Below the pieces are notes generated by a model. It searched no databases. It had not been told where the DNA came from and worked only from the letters and a program-made list of their open reading frames with translations. Below are positions 5,924-6,636 of a stretch of DNA of 6,636 bases, one piece after another. The translations under genes and the position numbers were made by a program. Each line of letters begins with the position of its first letter. Positions within the stretch are counted from its first letter, which is position 1. Source of the stretch: DAIDKA01 sp036521075. Lineage in GTDB: Bacteria; Pseudomonadota; Gammaproteobacteria; Steroidobacterales; Steroidobacteraceae. The stretch is from the NCBI GenBank assembly GCA_036521075.1, contig DATDIL010000155.1, positions 1 through 6,636 of the forward strand, given 5' to 3'.

Positions 5924-6636
5924 CAGCGGCTGGGAGGGCCGGCAGCGCCGCCGGAGCCAGGCGGCGCTCGCGAAGTATGTCAGCACCCTTCTCCGCGATC
6001 ATGATGGTCGGCGCATTGGTATTGCCGGCCGGGACGTTCGGCATGACGGAGGCATCGATCACGCGCAGCCCGCGCGCTCCCCTTACCCGTAGCTCGGCAT
6101 CGACGACGGCGAAGCGCTCCACATCGCTGCCCATGCTGCAGGTGCCCACGGGATGCTGCGTGATGGCGCCGACCCTCCGCACGAACTGCTCGAGATCGGC
6201 ATCGGATTCGACGTGGCGGCCAGGCTCGAGCTCATCGCCCACCAGGTGCCGCAGGGGCTGCTGGCCATAGATGCGGCGCGCCGCGCGGATGCCGCGGATC
6301 ATGCGCTCCATGTCCGAGCGCTCCTGGAACAGGTTGAACAGGATGCGGGGCGGGTCCAGCGGATTCGCGGATCTCAGCTGCACCAGACCGCGACTGTCCT
6401 GGCGGATCATGGACACACCGACGCCGATGATGTGAGCGGCCCGTTTGCGGATGAGCGGGAACCAGACATTGCGCGCGCTCATCTCCGCGGCGATGCAGGT
6501 GAGCTGCATGTCCGGGCGATCGAGGCCAGGTAGCGTGCGAATGAAGACATGGCCCGCCGCGCCGTTGGTCGCAAACGGCCCGGTCCCGAACAGTGCCCAG
6601 CGCAGCACCGACACCACCGCGCGGTCGAACCGCAAC
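5907..6636 (-). CDS. GMC-family FAD oxidoreductase, C-terminal part (5' end outside the window)
   Basis: The 242 visible residues are the substrate-binding and C-terminal half of a glucose-methanol-choline oxidoreductase, an FAD enzyme that oxidises alcohols. The frame runs off the right edge without a real start; the TTG at its first full codon is internal, since family members are usually ~530-560 residues. Landmarks, numbered from that codon, are FGTGP (16-20), SRGLVQLRSANPLDPP (81-96), QHPVGTCSMG (160-169) and PAGNTNAPTIMIAEKGADIL (202-221). H161 and N205 match the catalytic His/Asn pair and are 44 residues apart, as I recall for choline oxidase (H466/N510). The FAD-binding Rossmann motif would lie beyond the edge. 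A tail of ~20 residues rich in Ala and Pro follows the conserved core. The substrate cannot be named; choline or aliphatic-alcohol dehydrogenase-like members fit best. It is convergent with the c-di-GMP gene and overlaps it by 17 bp. Confidence 0.92.
   Translation of the reverse strand, partial: LRFDRAVVSVLRWALFGTGPFATNGAAGHVFIRTLPGLDRPDMQLTCIAAEMSARNVWFPLIRKRAAHIIGVGVSMIRQDSRGLVQLRSANPLDPPRILFNLFQERSDMERMIRGIRAARRIYGQQPLRHLVGDELEPGRHVESDADLEQFVRRVGAITQHPVGTCSMGSDVERFAVVDAELRVRGARGLRVIDASVMPNVPAGNTNAPTIMIAEKGADILRERRLAPAALPALPAAARSVP

Noticed and set aside
5420..5986. 188-residue minus-strand frame over the EAL domain
   Set aside because: It is a shadow frame of the EAL-coding region and has no domain of its own.
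6153..6533. 126-residue plus-strand frame inside the GMC gene
   Set aside because: It is antisense to conserved GMC motifs and shows no recognisable features.
1..6636. Mobile elements, CRISPR arrays, tRNA or riboswitch
   Set aside because: I looked for terminal repeats, transposase motifs, regularly spaced repeats and cloverleaf-like segments on both strands and saw none.

Overview
This is a GC-rich bacterial window with tightly packed genes and no tRNA, rRNA, CRISPR array or insertion sequence that I can see. A secreted GH6 cellulase, a multidomain PAS-GGDEF-EAL protein, a membrane protein with malectin domains and a GMC flavoenzyme together suggest a free-living, plant-polymer-degrading soil-type bacterium. 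The PAS-GGDEF-EAL architecture leans towards Proteobacteria. The N-terminal domain of the malectin protein is also very common in Acidobacteriota, so I do not assign a phylum.

Layout, left to right. (1) Positions 2-145 (+) hold the 3' tail of an unidentified gene cut by the left edge. It is followed by about 200 bp with a clean inverted repeat and a possible -10 element. (2) Positions 345-1961 (+) encode a predicted single-pass membrane protein. It has an OmpR/ToxR-like winged-helix-type domain inside the cell, one transmembrane helix and two tandem malectin-type sugar-binding domains outside. (3) Positions 1962-2125 are intergenic and contain an unusual cluster of GTTAA/TTAAC-type motifs and a weak hairpin. 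(4) Positions 2126-3592 (+) encode a secreted GH6 family cellulase with a signal peptide and no carbohydrate-binding module. (5) Positions 3593-3775 are intergenic, with a short hairpin at the cellulase stop, a strong 14-bp-stem hairpin and a possible promoter. (6) Positions 3776-5923 (+) encode a cytosolic PAS-PAS-GGDEF-EAL protein with an intact cyclase motif and an eroded EAL site. (7) Positions 5907-6636 (-) encode the C-terminal part of a GMC oxidoreductase, convergent with gene 6 and overlapping it by 17 bp.

The most interesting reading is that genes 2 and 4 form a sensor-enzyme pair. A CadC/ToxR-style membrane-bound regulator would read oligosaccharides outside the membrane through its malectin domains and control the adjacent cellulase through the TTAAC-type motifs between them. 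This is inference from domain order and adjacency, not demonstrated. The c-di-GMP gene has its own promoter-like region and may be unrelated, or may link surface attachment to substrate use.
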